Assembly: GCA_016928415.1 (NCBI GenBank)
Contig: JAFGKU010000165.1
Span: 1-46,150, forward strand
Reading direction: 5' to 3'
Source: Spirochaetales bacterium
GTDB lineage: Bacteria > Spirochaetota > Spirochaetia > SZUA-6 > JAFGRV01
Length of the DNA: 46,150 nt
Part shown: positions 9,072 to 16,946 of the stretch, piece by piece
Numbering within the stretch: the stretch's first letter is position 1
How the letters are laid out: each line of letters starts with the position of its first letter
Notes under the pieces: generated by a model
What the model was told of the DNA's origin: nothing
Databases searched by the model: none
Seen by the model: the letters and a program-made list of their open reading frames with translations, nothing else
Program-made: the position numbers and the translations under genes

Positions 9072-11123
9072 ATGAAAGACTGGGAATTACAGGAAGATAA
9101 ATTCGTATTAAATACGCCTCAACTCTACAGACCGTGGTATAACTACCTGTCGAATCCTGATTACGGCTTGAAAATATCCCATTTAGGCGATGGATTTGCC
9201 ACCACAATTGAAGAACCCAGGATCGTAGTGACAAACTATGATTTTTTTTCACCGACAAAAGGCCGCTTTATTTACATCAATGACGGACAGGATACGTGGT
9301 CACCGAGTTTTTATCCCGCCCGAACCGGGCTCGATTTGTATAAATGCGTACATGCCCCGGGATACACGCAATTTATCTCGGAAAAAAACGGGATATCGGC
9401 GGAACACACGCTGTTTTTGCCTGAAAGAGGTACCTACGAAATAGGCAGGGTTGTCATTAAAAATAAATCAGGGGAGAAGAAATCAATATCTTTCTTCTGT
9501 GAATGTGAAATGCTCCTCTACAACTCCTTTGCCATCGACCCCGTCTATTACTCCTGGTATACCGACTCCCGGTATTTAAAAGATAAATCCGCCCTGCTGT
9601 TCAGTAAAAAACACGGGGATAAAACGGTAGGATTCTTCAAATCCCTTGCCAGACCGGATGGTTTTGATTCCAGCCTGTTTCAGTTCCTGGGCAATGGGGA
9701 TATATTCCTTCCCGAAAGCGTGGTGAAACGGAAAACACGGAATACGGTCAGCGGCGGAGACCCGTACATAGGATTATTTCTTTTCAACCTGGACCTTGCA
9801 CCGGGAGAAGAAGCGGTGCATGCCTTCTTTACGGGGGTCGGAGAAGCTACGCTGGACCATATCAGTTCCGCTTACGCGGATATGGAAAAAGTCAATCAGG
9901 CGTTCAATCAAACTGCGCTTGACTGGAAAAAAAAGTGCGATAAAAAAGAATTTTCCTCTTTGAAGTCCAGCCAGTTCAAGAATTATGTCAGGACTTTTTT
10001 CCCGTACCAGATCTACCAGCAATCCCAGGGCCTCGTGCGTTCCACATACAGGGGTTTCAGGGATGTGGCGCAGGATTCCATGGGCTTGAGTTACTTTGAT
10101 ACCCTGAGCGCCCGGGATATTATCCTTACGATGTGTACGAAGCAATATGCCAATGGGCGGTGTCTCAGGCAGTGGAATACCGGCGGAGGATACAATGACG
10201 AACGGGATTTCAGGGACCTCCCGCTGTGGTTGCCGGTAGCGGTAGTTAAATACATGGAGAATTCAGGCGACACAGGGATTCTTGACCATAAGACGCCCTA
10301 CCTCGATACGGAAGAGGAATTGAGCGTTTATGATCATATAATTGCGGGATTTCATTATGTGCTGCAATTCGGTAAACATAATCTCCTGGAAATGGGAATC
10401 GGGGACTGGAACGATGCGTTAAGCGGATTGGGGAAAAAAGGGGGGAGCGTATGGCTCAACCAGTTTGCCTATTATGCCCTTGAAAAACTGAACTGGATCA
10501 ACACAACGTATAACAAGACATGCGATATTAACATAGAAGATCAAAAAACAAAGCTCTACGAAGGGATCATCCCTTACTGGGCGGGTGAATGGTTCTCCCG
10601 CGGCATAACCGAGGAAGGAACCATAGTGGGAGGCCCGGAAAGAATCTTTATCCTGCCGCAGGCCTGGTTTGTAATCAGCGGAATGCACGTGCATGACAGT
10701 AAAAAAGCGGAAACGGCATTGAAAAGCATGATAAATAAACTGGATAACGAATACGGTCTGTTGAAATGCAGCCCGGGATTCGATGATTATGATAAAACGG
10801 TGGGGAATTTGTCCGCTTTGTCTCCAGGTATGGCCGAAAATTACGCCGTGTACAATCATGCGGCCGCCTTTGCCGTTTACGCCCTCCTGAAATACGGTTG
10901 GAATGAAGCGGCATTGAAATATCTCAAAAAACTGCTTCCCATGTACAAGAACTATACCAAAACCAGGAGCGAGCCTTTTGTCCTGGTGAATTACTATAAC
11001 GGAGGCTATTACGACTACAAGAAGGGACAGGGAGGCATTCCCTGGCTCACCTCGACGGTCAGCTGGATAGCCCTGATGATGTTTGAAGAACTTTTACCGA
11101 AAGGTATCCAGATTGATGAGTAA
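9072..11123 (+). CDS. GH94-type glycoside phosphorylase lacking the C-terminal domain
   Basis: 683 residues from the ATG at 9072, chosen because GGGGG(A) precedes it and homology begins there; an in-frame GTG at 9006 is less likely. An N-terminal beta-sandwich (about 1-290, with INDGQDTWSPSFYPAR) is followed by an (alpha/alpha)6 barrel. FRDVAQDSMG (329-338) matches GFRDSxQDLLGF of cellobiose phosphorylase. GDWNDAL holds the predicted catalytic Asp448. YNHAAAF and WLTSTVSW match the phosphate-site His and Thr regions. The protein ends just after that point, whereas cellobiose and chitobiose phosphorylases (about 800 residues) carry a further beta domain. GH94 enzymes split beta-linked disaccharides with phosphate. 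Substrate unknown; the operon suggests a GlcNAc- or glucose-containing disaccharide. Confidence 0.8.
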   Translation: MKDWELQEDKFVLNTPQLYRPWYNYLSNPDYGLKISHLGDGFATTIEEPRIVVTNYDFFSPTKGRFIYINDGQDTWSPSFYPARTGLDLYKCVHAPGYTQFISEKNGISAEHTLFLPERGTYEIGRVVIKNKSGEKKSISFFCECEMLLYNSFAIDPVYYSWYTDSRYLKDKSALLFSKKHGDKTVGFFKSLARPDGFDSSLFQFLGNGDIFLPESVVKRKTRNTVSGGDPYIGLFLFNLDLAPGEEAVHAFFTGVGEATLDHISSAYADMEKVNQAFNQTALDWKKKCDKKEFSSLKSSQFKNYVRTFFPYQIYQQSQGLVRSTYRGFRDVAQDSMGLSYFDTLSARDIILTMCTKQYANGRCLRQWNTGGGYNDERDFRDLPLWLPVAVVKYMENSGDTGILDHKTPYLDTEEELSVYDHIIAGFHYVLQFGKHNLLEMGIGDWNDALSGLGKKGGSVWLNQFAYYALEKLNWINTTYNKTCDINIEDQKTKLYEGIIPYWAGEWFSRGITEEGTIVGGPERIFILPQAWFVISGMHVHDSKKAETALKSMINKLDNEYGLLKCSPGFDDYDKTVGNLSALSPGMAENYAVYNHAAAFAVYALLKYGWNEAALKYLKKLLPMYKNYTKTRSEPFVLVNYYNGGYYDYKKGQGGIPWLTSTVSWIALMMFEELLPKGIQIDE

Positions 11124-11148
11124 GGATTCGTTGCCGGGAAAAATACGG

Positions 11149-11177
11149 TTGAGACGTATTTCATTATCCGCTATAAT
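11149..11177 (+). promoter_or_regulatory. Internal promoter before the ROK kinase gene
   Basis: TTGAGA (11149-11154), 17 bases, then a perfect TATAAT (11172-11177). It lies in the 78-base gap between the GH94 and kinase genes and would let the kinase be expressed without GH94 induction. Confidence 0.65.
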
Positions 11178-11201
11178 GACTTCCGAAAGGATCAAAATAA
11201 A

Positions 11202-12146
11202 ATGAATTATTATGCAGGGATTGATCTGGGGGGATCATCAGCAAAAATAGGAGTGATCGATGAAAACGGGAAAATAATAGCAAAAAAGAAAACAGACATA
11301 GACAGGATGAGGGATTTTCATCTCATCGCGGACAAAATCTCGGATTCTTTAAAATCCCTTCTTGTCGATACCGCCAAGGAAATCAAGGCCATCGGTATCG
11401 GCACACCGGGATTCATCAATAAACAGACCGGCATGCACGAAGGGGGGAGTGCCAACCTGCCGATGCTGCCCGGGAACAACATCGTGGGTGAATTCAAGGA
11501 CAAGTTCCGGCTTCCCGTTTACGCGGACAATGACGCCACATGTGCGACGGCGGGTGAACATATTTTCGGGGCAGGCAGGAACTTCACGGACTTCATTCTC
11601 CTGACCCTCGGTACGGGGATAGGCGGCGGATTGGTCCTGGACGGAAAACTCTATACCGGAAAGATCGGTTTTGCAGGTGAAATCGGGCATATGAGCCTGG
11701 ACCCGGACGGCCCGCTCTGCAACTGCGGCAACCGCGGCTGCTTTGAACAGTATTCATCCGGTCCGGCAATGGTGAAAAGCTACAGGGAAAAATTAAAAAA
11801 ACGGAACGTGGCGCCGCCGGACGATTTAGCGGAAAATAACGCACGATTGGTCCTGGAGAAGGCCGCGCAGGGGGATTCCCTTGCCATGGATGTCGTTTTC
11901 ACCGCGGCGGGGAAACTGGCTCAGGCCATAGGATCATTAATAAATATTCTCAACATAGAAGCCTGCCTGATAGGAGGCGGTATATCCCGCGCGGGAGACC
12001 TTCTGCTGAAACCGGTCAGGTCCATGCTGCCCGATTTTGTATGGCCTCCCCTTATAAAAAATTTCGTATTGCAGATTGCCAGCCTTCAAAACGATGCGGG
12101 TATTATCGGGGCGGCGGCAATCGCTAAAATTTCACTCCAATCCTGA
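11202..12146 (+). CDS. ROK-family sugar kinase (glucokinase / N-acetylhexosamine kinase type)
   Basis: 314 residues, cytoplasmic. It has the ATP-binding start IDLGGSSAKIG, the catalytic ADNDA (Asp111), LGTGIGGG, and a complete ROK zinc motif: GEIGH (His163) and CNCGNRGC (Cys173, 175, 180). It phosphorylates a free hexose at O6 with ATP. It follows the GH94 gene: phosphorolysis gives one sugar phosphate and one free sugar, and this kinase would activate the free one. The residues do not settle whether the sugar is glucose, GlcNAc or mannose. SD AAAGGA lies ten bases upstream, and a strong promoter sits in the gap. Its last 23 bases overlap the end of the convergent gene. Confidence 0.92.
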   Translation: MNYYAGIDLGGSSAKIGVIDENGKIIAKKKTDIDRMRDFHLIADKISDSLKSLLVDTAKEIKAIGIGTPGFINKQTGMHEGGSANLPMLPGNNIVGEFKDKFRLPVYADNDATCATAGEHIFGAGRNFTDFILLTLGTGIGGGLVLDGKLYTGKIGFAGEIGHMSLDPDGPLCNCGNRGCFEQYSSGPAMVKSYREKLKKRNVAPPDDLAENNARLVLEKAAQGDSLAMDVVFTAAGKLAQAIGSLINILNIEACLIGGGISRAGDLLLKPVRSMLPDFVWPPLIKNFVLQIASLQNDAGIIGAAAIAKISLQS

Positions 12147-12633
12147 ATTTTCTCGTCCGGTCCCATTTTTTGTCCGCTTTTTTCAGGTTACGGAATCCCT
12201 TTTTAAATTCCGTAAAATTGAATTTCTTTTTAGTCCCGTCCAATCCGATCCTGTGTAAATCATCTTTATGAATGCTCAACAATTTAACCAGATCAGAGAC
12301 ATCGACCAGGGACTCCGGGTCGGGAAAATACGTTGCACCTGCCCATGCTACGTATTTATTCTCCAATATACGGGTCAATAAAGCGGGGGCAAAAAGCGAG
12401 GCAAGAGCTATTATCATCAATACCGAGGAAACCGTCTGGAATAAAAAAAAATAAAACAGGGCGTTTTTTTGCTCCGCGGCGGTCATTTGGGCCGCTTTCC
12501 CGAAATAAAACGCCTCCGAGTGATAGAGGTAGAGAGGCAATGAAAGAAAAAACAGGCCCACCAGGACATACCTGAGTTTCTTCACGATACCGATAATTTT
12601 ACTGAACCGCTCCAGTTCTTCATTCAGCAGCAT
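12124..12633 (-). CDS. Small membrane protein of unknown function
   Basis: 169 residues. Two hydrophobic segments (about 22-42 and 63-88) suggest two membrane spans. The C-terminal 70 residues are cytoplasmic and strongly basic (KKKFNFTEFKKGFRNLKK). No family recognised. It lies nine bases after the ketopantoate-reductase-like gene, so the two form an operon. Its apparent SD is a run of eight G (12643-12636, minus strand) ending two bases before the ATG, and the first G belongs to the upstream stop codon. The 3' end overlaps that of the convergent ROK kinase by 23 bases. Confidence 0.7.
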   Translation of the reverse strand: MLLNEELERFSKIIGIVKKLRYVLVGLFFLSLPLYLYHSEAFYFGKAAQMTAAEQKNALFYFFLFQTVSSVLMIIALASLFAPALLTRILENKYVAWAGATYFPDPESLVDVSDLVKLLSIHKDDLHRIGLDGTKKKFNFTEFKKGFRNLKKADKKWDRTRKFRIGVKF

Positions 12634-12642
12634 GTCCCCCCC

Positions 12643-13617
12643 CTATTCTATCCCTCTCAACAGCTCCCATGGATTGTTGAAAAAGCCGTATTTTACCACT
12701 TTGGGCAGTTTCTGCACCAGCTTCCAGTTCCAGACGGTATCCACGCCGGCCGACTGTGCCAGTTTCAAAAGATCGCTGTTTGCATTCACACTTTCCTGGC
12801 CGCGCATTAAAAGAAGGGATTGAAGAAGGCTGTTATACGCCCTGTTCGGAAGAAACCTGTACGGCATAAACTGTTCCGGCTTTTTCTCGATCCCGGTCAG
12901 GAGATCGACGGGATCCATAATGGGAAGCCTGGCCATTTTCCTGTTGCTCCTGTCAAAGGTTTTTATCCCCTCTTTCAATATATTGGTAATCAGGTCGCGG
13001 CCTTCCTGGTAGGACAAAAAGTTCTCCAGGGTCGTATTGCACATGGCCACCGGTAGCCAGGAGAGCTGATAGATAAAAAATGAATTCAGGTACGGGGTAA
13101 CATCATCCACCTGGATTCCCCTGAACCCGAATCCTTTTAACAGGGAAAAAATTTTTTTAAGCTGCCTGTTTTTGGGGAAAATAATGCATGGGTTCTCAGA
13201 GCATAATTCCACATCCCCGGATTGCAGCGTTACGGCGGAAAAAAGGGTAAGACATTCCGTTACCTCTATCTCCGCCTGGAAAGGAAGTTCAAAATCTTCC
13301 CTGGAGGAGTTAAACAGAATGACGTTCTTTGAACCGTCCCCTCCGGCCGACAGGATGTCATTTTTTTTCAAAGAGGAAAAATTGCTTTTACGGACCGCCA
13401 CGAAAACCATGTCCACCGTTTCCGGATTACCCGTATTAAAATCCTCCGCCTTTATCCATTTACCCGGAAGAATCAGCCTGAGTTTATTCTTTCGCAAATA
13501 TTCTATGCGTTCACCATTATCGGGATTCCCGGCAAAGCAGATATCCACACCTTTTAATGAAAGCAAACCGCCGATCAATGACCCGACGGCACCCGCTCCG
13601 ACAACTTTAATCCTCAT
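12643..13617 (-). CDS. Ketopantoate reductase-like NAD(P)-binding protein
   Basis: 324 residues. The start MRIKVVGAGAVGSLIGGLLS is a Rossmann dinucleotide motif typical of PanE/ApbA, followed by VDMVFVAVRKSNF, as in that family. The C-terminal half (about 170-324) is helical but lacks a clear match to the PanE catalytic Lys and Glu/Asn pattern, so the substrate may not be ketopantoate. No pantothenate genes are nearby. It is first in a two-gene operon with a small membrane protein and has its own promoter (13655-13683). Function is uncertain beyond an NAD(P)H-dependent reductase fold. Confidence 0.75.
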   Translation of the reverse strand: MRIKVVGAGAVGSLIGGLLSLKGVDICFAGNPDNGERIEYLRKNKLRLILPGKWIKAEDFNTGNPETVDMVFVAVRKSNFSSLKKNDILSAGGDGSKNVILFNSSREDFELPFQAEIEVTECLTLFSAVTLQSGDVELCSENPCIIFPKNRQLKKIFSLLKGFGFRGIQVDDVTPYLNSFFIYQLSWLPVAMCNTTLENFLSYQEGRDLITNILKEGIKTFDRSNRKMARLPIMDPVDLLTGIEKKPEQFMPYRFLPNRAYNSLLQSLLLMRGQESVNANSDLLKLAQSAGVDTVWNWKLVQKLPKVVKYGFFNNPWELLRGIE

Positions 13618-13654
13618 ACCTCACCTTTTTAAAATATCCAATTTTAACTAGCGT

Positions 13655-13683
13655 ATCATACAACAATAATTAATATTTACCAA
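13655..13683 (-). promoter_or_regulatory. Promoter of the ketopantoate-reductase-like operon
   Basis: On the minus strand TTGGTA (13683-13678), 17 bases, TATGAT (13660-13655), 38 bases before the ATG. TATCATAC occurs twice in direct orientation here (from 13653 and from 13686). Confidence 0.5.
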
Positions 13684-13873
13684 CCTATCATACTAAATTA
13701 AAAGACGCAACAAAGGTTTGTTTTGTTTTCAAGGGTACTCACCGGCTTTAGGGGTAGAGGTTGAGTCACGCCGGAGCCGGGCTTCCTGTGCAGCCCTCCG
13801 AACAGCAAAAAAGGTACGGCGTAAAAGACTCGCCAATATTGTCATTTTCCGGGAAATAAGGTATTATTATGAG

Positions 13874-14323
13874 ATGGATATATTTGACAGATTAGTTAAC
13901 CTGTTCCGCTCCTTCATACCCGATGAGGACGGGGCAACAATCGACCCGGATGGGAAGAAAAGGTATTATGACCCGGACATGCAGGATGCCTGGGATGAAC
14001 TGGATGATTACCTGAACGAGGAGAAAACAGCGTCGTCCGGGTCGCAAAGCAGAACCCGAACCTCGCATACACAGGATTATGCCAGTTATGAAAGGGAAAA
14101 AGCGAGGGAAGCACTCAGGCAGGACTATAAAAACCTGGAAGTTCCGTACGGGGCCTCTATTAATGATGTGAAAAAAGGATATAAAAAATTATTAGTCAAG
14201 TATCACCCGGACAAAAATTCCGAAACCCCTGAAAAATTGAGAACAGCTACCGAGATTACAAAAAAAATAAATATATCGTATAAAAAAATAAAAGATTTTG
14301 AACGAAAATACTCGAAGAAATGA
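13874..14323 (+). CDS. Small J-domain protein with a C-terminal J domain
   Basis: 149 residues from the ATG at 13874, with TAAGG about twelve bases upstream; sequence upstream in the same frame is not J-protein-like. The N-terminal 75 residues are acidic and polar (DPDMQDAWDELDDYLNEEK) with no clear fold. The J domain is at the C-terminus (about 82-149): YGASINDVKKGYKKLL and the key HPD motif in YHPDKN. J proteins stimulate DnaK ATPase; this one lacks the Gly/Phe and zinc-finger regions of DnaJ, so it is a specialised co-chaperone. An Asp-rich helix before the J domain may bind its client. It stands alone before the WecA-like gene. Confidence 0.85.
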   Translation: MDIFDRLVNLFRSFIPDEDGATIDPDGKKRYYDPDMQDAWDELDDYLNEEKTASSGSQSRTRTSHTQDYASYEREKAREALRQDYKNLEVPYGASINDVKKGYKKLLVKYHPDKNSETPEKLRTATEITKKINISYKKIKDFERKYSKK

Positions 14324-14406
14324 CAAATCGTAATGTTCCTTAATCATCATTTTTTTTCATAAAAATTATTTTTTCTTGACAATGTATTAGATTTTTTTTT
14401 TCAAAC

Positions 14407-15543
14407 GTGTTAAATTTAAATCCAAGTATGATTAAATTGGCCCTTTTTTTCATTTCAATCGGCATATCATTTATTATCAATACATTGCTCACGCCGCTTA
14501 TCATTAAGCTGGCGCACAGAAACCAATGGTACGATCTGCCGGACCACAGAAAAATCCACACAGGGCTAATCCCGAGGCTGGGCGGTGTCGGCATTTTTCT
14601 TTCATTCATCATATCCACCTTTGGAACGACAATCGCCTTTTCCGTCATTTTTAAACGGAATCTTGTCCAGATATCGGATTTCAAACCTTTCTTTTTCCTC
14701 TGCGGCCTGTTCATGATCCACTTACTCGGCCTTGTGGATGATATAAAAAACCAGAAAGCGGTCCTGAAGTTAATCATACAGATAATCGCCGCAGGCATTG
14801 TTGCGGCCGGCGGGTACCTGGTTGATACCATCACCATACCCTATTTCGGGACCATTCATCTTTCATGGCTGTCCTATCCCGTAACAATTGTCTGGATCAT
14901 AGGCATAACCAACGCGGTGAATCTGGTCGACGGCATGGACGGTCTTGCCGGCGGCATAAGCGCTTTTGCCAGTTTTTCCATGGGCGTCATTGCGCTGCTG
15001 CAGGGGCAGATGCTCACGGCGGTCATCGCTTTCGGCCTTTTCGGCGCCATTGCGGGATTCCTGGTTTACAATCTGCCGCCCGCCAAGATATTCATGGGCG
15101 ACTCCGGCAGCCTGCTGCTCGGTTTTGCGCTTTCCGTCATCCCGTTAATGGGCATTTCCACATATGCCAGCCTCACAACCATGCTAATTCCCATAACGCT
15201 GCTCATGGTACCCATTGTGGATACAACGGCGGCCATAATCCGGCGGATCAAGAAAAAACAGACCATAATGACGCCGGACAAGGAACACATACACCATAAA
15301 CTGCTGAACATGGGATTCAGTGAAAAAAGAATTCTCGGCATAATATACGGGATTTGCTTCTATTTAAGCATTATAGCCATCACTACCGTTACCATGCCCA
15401 AGGAAGCGAATGTCTTTCTGGTGCTTGTCGTCTGGCTGGGGACAATGATGGGGTACGGTATTATTCAATTCCTTACATCAACCCGGAGGGAACTGGCCGG
15501 GTATCAGTCCGAAGACAAAAAAAACGAAAAAAATTCAGCCTGA
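14407..15543 (+). CDS. WecA/TagO-like polyprenyl-phosphate N-acetylhexosamine-1-phosphate transferase
   Basis: 378 residues, integral membrane, about ten to eleven spans. It transfers a sugar-1-phosphate from UDP-HexNAc to undecaprenyl phosphate, the first step of a cell-envelope glycan. Hallmarks: GLVDDI (Asp pair near 111), NLVDGMDGLAGG (172-183), FMGDSGSLLLG (229-239) and the WecA-type HIHHKLL (near 297), which separates it from MraY. I used the GTG at 14407; an ATG at 14428 is equally possible, as neither has a clear SD. It ends eight bases from the convergent regulator gene with no visible terminator. What glycan it starts is unknown. Confidence 0.88.
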   Translation: MLNLNPSMIKLALFFISIGISFIINTLLTPLIIKLAHRNQWYDLPDHRKIHTGLIPRLGGVGIFLSFIISTFGTTIAFSVIFKRNLVQISDFKPFFFLCGLFMIHLLGLVDDIKNQKAVLKLIIQIIAAGIVAAGGYLVDTITIPYFGTIHLSWLSYPVTIVWIIGITNAVNLVDGMDGLAGGISAFASFSMGVIALLQGQMLTAVIAFGLFGAIAGFLVYNLPPAKIFMGDSGSLLLGFALSVIPLMGISTYASLTTMLIPITLLMVPIVDTTAAIIRRIKKKQTIMTPDKEHIHHKLLNMGFSEKRILGIIYGICFYLSIIAITTVTMPKEANVFLVLVVWLGTMMGYGIIQFLTSTRRELAGYQSEDKKNEKNSA

Positions 15544-15551
15544 AAAGTCCT

Positions 15552-16898
15552 CTATTCCAGTTTATATTCCTCAACCTTCCTGTGAAGGGTTTTCCTTCCG
15601 ATACCTAGAATTTGAGCCGCCTTGCTTTTATTGCCGTTAACGAAATGAAGGGTGCTCCTGATGATCTCCTTTTCCGCATCGGGCATCGATATTCCCAGTT
15701 CAAGCTTGATAAAATCCTTGTCGGAATCCTGCCTGATATTTTCCGGAAGATCCTCCATCGTTATCAGGTTGCTTTTACACATGACCACGGCGCTTTCTAT
15801 ACAATTTCTCAATTCACGGATATTGCCCGGCCATGAATAGCTGAAAAGGGCCTGCCGCGCCTTTGTATCGAATCCCTCTATTGTTTTATTGTTTTCCCTG
15901 GCAAATTCCTTCAGGAAGGACGTAACAAGCAGGGGAATATCGTCCTTGCGTTCACGCAAAGGGGGTATTTTAATATTGACGACGTTAAGCCTGTAGAAAA
16001 GGTCTTCGCGGAACCGGCCTTCCCTGATTTCTTCGGTAAGGTCCTTGTTCGTAGCGGAGATGATCCGCACATTCACCGTCACCGTTTCTTCGCCCCCGAC
16101 CCTTTCAAATTGTTTCTCCTGCAATACCCTCAGGATTTTTATCTGGATATTCTGGTTAATTTCGCCGATTTCATCGAGAAATATCGTGCCGCCGTGGGCC
16201 AGTTCAAAACGCCCCCTCTTCTTGGCAAACGCGCCGGTGAAGGCTCCCTTTTCGTGGCCGAACAACTCGCTTTCCAGAAGAGTTTCGGTCAATGCCGCGC
16301 AATGGACCTTTATAAACGGTTTGTCCTTTCTGGGTGAATGATAATGAATGGCGTCGGCCACCAGTTCCTTACCGACCCCGCTGTCGCCCGTTATGAGAAC
16401 GGAAGCCTTTGTCGGCGCAACCTGGCTGATAACCTCAAAAATTTTCTTCATGGCCTCACTGCGCCCGATTATGTTCGAGAACTGGCTTTTCCTTTCCAGC
16501 TCCTCCTGCAAGGCCCTGTGCTGAAGCACGAGTTTCCGGTTTGAAAGGGCCCTTTTGACAAGCAATGAAAACCTGTCCAGGTTGATTGGTTTTGTAACGA
16601 AATCGTAGGCGCCGTTGCGCATCGCATTGACGGCCGTCTCGATGGTGCCGTGCGCGGTTAAAATGATGACGGGGATTGTCGGGCATTCCACGCTCACTTT
16701 GGACAAAAGTTCCTCTCCCGACATCTTCGGCATGATGAGGTCCGAAATAATAAGGTCTATATCATTTTCCTGCAGAAGATCAACCGCCTCTGATCCGTCG
16801 GCCGCCAGGTAAACCGAGTAATTGTCCATTTCGAGGGCCTTACCCAGCCCTTCCCTGATGTTTTTTTCGTCGTCGACAACCATCACATTGAATTTCAT
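15552..16898 (-). CDS. NtrC-family sigma-54-dependent response regulator
   Basis: 448 residues. The receiver domain (1-120) has VVDDE and phosphoacceptor Asp53 (ISDLIMPKMSG), plus Lys103. The AAA+ domain (about 144-370) has Walker A GDSGVGKE (171-178), GAFTGA (218-223, the sigma-54 contact loop) and Walker B FLDEIGE (240-246). The Fis-type HTH (about 420-440) has KAAQILGIGRKTLHRK. Phosphorylation would drive oligomerisation and opening of sigma-54 promoters. SD AGGAG seven bases upstream. It is last in the murG-cvpA-delta-prime-kinase operon, 48 bases after its cognate kinase. Targets are not visible in the window. Confidence 0.95.
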   Translation of the reverse strand: MKFNVMVVDDEKNIREGLGKALEMDNYSVYLAADGSEAVDLLQENDIDLIISDLIMPKMSGEELLSKVSVECPTIPVIILTAHGTIETAVNAMRNGAYDFVTKPINLDRFSLLVKRALSNRKLVLQHRALQEELERKSQFSNIIGRSEAMKKIFEVISQVAPTKASVLITGDSGVGKELVADAIHYHSPRKDKPFIKVHCAALTETLLESELFGHEKGAFTGAFAKKRGRFELAHGGTIFLDEIGEINQNIQIKILRVLQEKQFERVGGEETVTVNVRIISATNKDLTEEIREGRFREDLFYRLNVVNIKIPPLRERKDDIPLLVTSFLKEFARENNKTIEGFDTKARQALFSYSWPGNIRELRNCIESAVVMCKSNLITMEDLPENIRQDSDKDFIKLELGISMPDAEKEIIRSTLHFVNGNKSKAAQILGIGRKTLHRKVEEYKLE

Positions 16899-16946
16899 TC
16901 ATACACTCCTGCGATTGCATATTGTCCATGGCAGCGATACCCCATC

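Noticed and set aside
12124..12146. 23-base overlap of two genes as a sign of error or frameshift
   Set aside because: Both proteins look complete, and short convergent overlaps are common in compact genomes.
13718..13873. In-frame upstream extension of the J-domain protein
   Set aside because: The extra 52 residues are rich in Arg, Cys and Ser without structure, and the start at 13874 has a better ribosome site.
14376..14381. TTGACA before the WecA-like gene as a promoter
   Set aside because: No acceptable -10 box occurs 16-19 bases downstream; the region is a T-rich stretch.
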